Positions 62,461-64,000 of a DNA stretch of 64,000 bases are shown one piece after another. The DNA comes from Chryseobacterium taiwanense (GTDB lineage Bacteria > Bacteroidota > Bacteroidia > Flavobacteriales > Weeksellaceae): the NCBI RefSeq assembly GCF_000813825.1, contig NZ_JWTA01000004.1:1-64000 (forward strand), given 5' to 3'. Under the pieces are notes generated by a model, which saw nothing but the letters and a program-made list of their open reading frames with translations, searched no databases and was not told where the DNA came from. The first letter of the stretch is position 1. Every line of letters starts with the position of its first letter. The translations under genes were made by a program, and so were the position numbers.

Positions 62461-62805
62461 ATGAATTTTGGATCTCAAAACTTTGAAAAGAAAAGATTAT
62501 ACTACGGTATATTAAATCTAATTTTCTTTATCTTGATTCTAATTACTCCAGAATATAGAGAATATTTTGGTGTAATAAAAGGCTATGCTCCCTATGAGTT
62601 TGGATTTAACATTGAATTTTTTTTCCCTTGTATGTTTATATTATTAATAATTACAATTGTTATTTTCTGGAAAACAATTGAAGAAAATAAAAAATACCAA
62701 AATAAAACATTTTTTATTTTAACGATAGCTGTTACGGCTCCAATTTTGATTCTTTGGATTTTTTTTGGTGTAAAAATTATATTTGAAATCTTCAACGAAT
62801 ATTAA
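62461..62805 (+). CDS. Small membrane protein of unknown function
   Basis: This 114-residue protein has three hydrophobic segments (about 15-32, 50-68 and 84-106) separated by short charged loops, and a basic N-terminus. No family is recognised. It is very AT-rich and short, but it has a plausible membrane protein layout and lies on the same strand, 53 bases after the ClC gene. It might be co-transcribed with it. Function unknown. Confidence 0.65.
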   Translation: MNFGSQNFEKKRLYYGILNLIFFILILITPEYREYFGVIKGYAPYEFGFNIEFFFPCMFILLIITIVIFWKTIEENKKYQNKTFFILTIAVTAPILILWIFFGVKIIFEIFNEY

Positions 62806-62886
62806 GATAATTATTAAGAATTTAAGTCTGCATTCAAGGAAATTAGAAAAATGAAGTTCCTTCTGTCAATAAAACCAACAATTATA

Positions 62887-62917
62887 TTGCATATTACAAA
62901 TATATTTTCTACTTTTG
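62887..62917 (+). promoter_or_regulatory. rpsF operon promoter
   Basis: TTG at 62887-62889 and TACTTTTG at 62910-62917 are 20 bases apart and match the Bacteroidota consensus, 35 bases before the rpsF start. Confidence 0.75.
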
Positions 62918-62951
62918 CACCTCGAAATAATTAACAAATTCATTTAACATT

Positions 62952-63293
62952 ATGAACAATTACGAAACTGTTTTCATTTTAACTCCCGTTCTATCTGAGT
63001 CACAGGTAGAGGAAGCAGTGAACAAGTATGTAGATCTTTTAAAAGAAAAGAACTGCGAAATCGTTGCTAGAGAAAACTGGGGATTAAAAAAATTAGCTTA
63101 TCCGATCCAATTGAAAAAGAACGGATTCTACACTTTAATCGAATTTAAAGGAGAAGGTACTGTAGTTGCTGATCTAGAATTAGCATTCAAACGTGACGAA
63201 AGAGTAATTCGTTACCTTACTACAAAACTTGACAAGCACGCTGTTGAGTACGCTGTAACTAGAAGAACTAAAGTAAAAGCAGCTAAAGCTTAA
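62952..63293 (+). CDS. rpsF: 30S ribosomal protein S6
   Basis: S6 pairs with S18 in the platform of the small ribosomal subunit. The 113 residues match the family ([53 protein letters not shown]). It is the first gene of the usual rpsF-rpsR-rplI operon. There is no ssb or priB gene between rpsF and rpsR, as in other Bacteroidota. Confidence 0.98.
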   Translation: MNNYETVFILTPVLSESQVEEAVNKYVDLLKEKNCEIVARENWGLKKLAYPIQLKKNGFYTLIEFKGEGTVVADLELAFKRDERVIRYLTTKLDKHAVEYAVTRRTKVKAAKA

Positions 63294-63324
63294 TTATTAA
63301 CCCAATTTTTTAAAACGACAAGAC

Positions 63325-63627
63325 ATGGCAATAGATGAAATGGCTAAACAAGCCTCAGCTGGAGGAGAATCAGAAGTAAAATTCCTTACTCCGCTTGATA
63401 TCAATACAAAATCTGAAAAGAAATATTGTAGATTCAAAAAATTCGGAATTAAGCACGTTGATTACAAAGATGCTGACTTCTTATTACAGTTCGTAAACGA
63501 GCAAGGTAAAATTTTACCAAGAAGATACACTGGAACTTCTTTGAAATACCAAAGAAAAGTTTCTGCTGCTATCAAAAGAGCTAGACACTTAGCTTTGATG
63601 CCTTACGTAGCTGACTTATTGAAATAA
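63325..63627 (+). CDS. rpsR: 30S ribosomal protein S18
   Basis: S18 binds beside S6. The core ([63 protein letters not shown], read in parts) is typical, and it has about 25 extra residues at the N-terminus ([20 protein letters not shown]), as is common in Flavobacteriia. It starts 31 bases after rpsF. Confidence 0.97.
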   Translation: MAIDEMAKQASAGGESEVKFLTPLDINTKSEKKYCRFKKFGIKHVDYKDADFLLQFVNEQGKILPRRYTGTSLKYQRKVSAAIKRARHLALMPYVADLLK

Positions 63628-63642
63628 GACAAAAAAATAAAT

Positions 63643-63668
63643 AAAAGAAGAGAGTAATCTCTTCTTTT
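63643..63668 (+). terminator. Hairpin between rpsR and rplI
   Basis: AAAAGAAGAGA and TCTCTTCTTTT form a perfect 11-bp stem with a GTAA loop. It sits inside the ribosomal operon, 15 bases after the rpsR stop, so it may be a partial terminator or a processing site. Confidence 0.55.
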
Positions 63669-63735
63669 GTTGCTGAATACATCATTAATTCTAACTTGAT
63701 TTTAGACATCTAAAATCTAAAAAAGGACAACAACA

Positions 63736-64000
63736 ATGAACATTATCCTAAAAAAAGACGTAGAAAACTTAGGTCTTGAATTCGACACAGTAAGCGTAAA
63801 GCCTGGTTATGCAAGAAACTTCTTAATCCCTCAAGGATTTGCACTTTTAGCTACACCTAAAAACATTGCAGCTCTAGAAGCTACTTTGGAAGCTAGAAAA
63901 GAAGAAGAAGCTAAATTAATCGCTACTGCAACTGCTGTAGTTGAGCAATTGAAGAAAACTTCTGTTACTATTCCTGCAAAAGTAGGTTCTGGTGATAAAT
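63736..64000 (+). CDS. rplI: 50S ribosomal protein L9 (partial, runs off the window)
   Basis: L9 binds 23S rRNA and reaches out from the L1 stalk base. Only the first 88 codons are present. The N-terminal domain (MNIILKKDVENLG, then VKPGYARNFLIPQGFALLAT) is diagnostic, followed by the start of the long connecting helix. It is too short for the ordinary gene list because the stop lies beyond 64000. Confidence 0.96.
   Translation, partial: MNIILKKDVENLGLEFDTVSVKPGYARNFLIPQGFALLATPKNIAALEATLEARKEEEAKLIATATAVVEQLKKTSVTIPAKVGSGDK

Overview
The window is AT-rich chromosomal DNA from a member of the Bacteroidota, class Flavobacteriia, most likely a Chryseobacterium-like Weeksellaceae. The reasons are the SusC/SusD pair, a GLPGLI-family protein, a type IX secretion (T9SS) sorting domain, a family-typical enoyl-ACP reductase FabI, and repeated -7 promoter boxes of the TAnnTTTG type, often with a TTG or TTTG 17-21 bases upstream. 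Shine-Dalgarno sequences are weak. I saw no tRNA, rRNA, CRISPR array, transposase, prophage or integrase. This is an ordinary chromosome with several accessory patches.

Layout. 1-4.0 kb: a secreted protein of unknown function, the repair glycosylase Tag, a charged helical stress-type protein, FabI and an aldo/keto reductase. 4.05-17.0 kb: a polysaccharide utilization locus (PUL) read leftward, SusC - SusD - GH30 - GH3 - GH16 - GH30, with a divergent MFS transporter and a Nudix-type regulator whose Nudix box is degenerate. The enzyme set suggests a beta-1,3/1,6-glucan as substrate. 17.1-23.7 kb: an acyl-CoA dehydrogenase, then a leftward group with RsmG, a small lipoprotein, a DUF922-type protein and a large PD-(D/E)XK (AddB-like) nuclease, plus a GLPGLI protein. 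23.8-29.5 kb: an aminotransferase, an M16 peptidase, a 2-Cys peroxiredoxin, a CGNC thioredoxin and a small partner. 29.6-32.9 kb: a Bax-inhibitor-1 membrane protein, two related secreted proteins of which one is frameshifted, and a LuxC-like acyl-CoA reductase. 32.9-39.6 kb: ferredoxin, serC, serA and a DUF1015 gene, then a tandem pair of M28 peptidases of which the first has lost key active-site residues. 39.9-44.2 kb: ClpS, a CBS/CorC membrane protein, and a fibre-like repeat protein next to a small T9SS cargo.

44.4-50.4 kb: the F-type ATP synthase operon (atpB-E-F-H-A-G, no beta or epsilon genes) with an unrelated secreted-protein gene lodged between atpH and atpA. 50.6-55.8 kb: ffh, then five consecutive small outer-membrane beta-barrel genes, three of them obvious tandem duplicates. 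55.9-62.8 kb: PhoH, a SAM hydrolase, a stand-alone 2-oxo acid dehydrogenase E2, a serine hydrolase with C-terminal repeats, a ClC chloride channel and a small membrane protein. 62.9-64 kb: rpsF - rpsR - rplI, the last cut by the window end.

The intergenic regions hold many perfect hairpins, most of them terminators. They also hold a dispersed hairpin repeat (GTCATTCTGA ... TCAGAATGAC) and several low-complexity inverted-repeat phrases. The signals most worth following are the degenerate-Nudix-linked glucan PUL, the inactive/active M28 pair, the guest gene in the ATP synthase operon, the frameshifted gene at 30.4-31.3 kb, and the serC-serA-DUF1015 neighbourhood.
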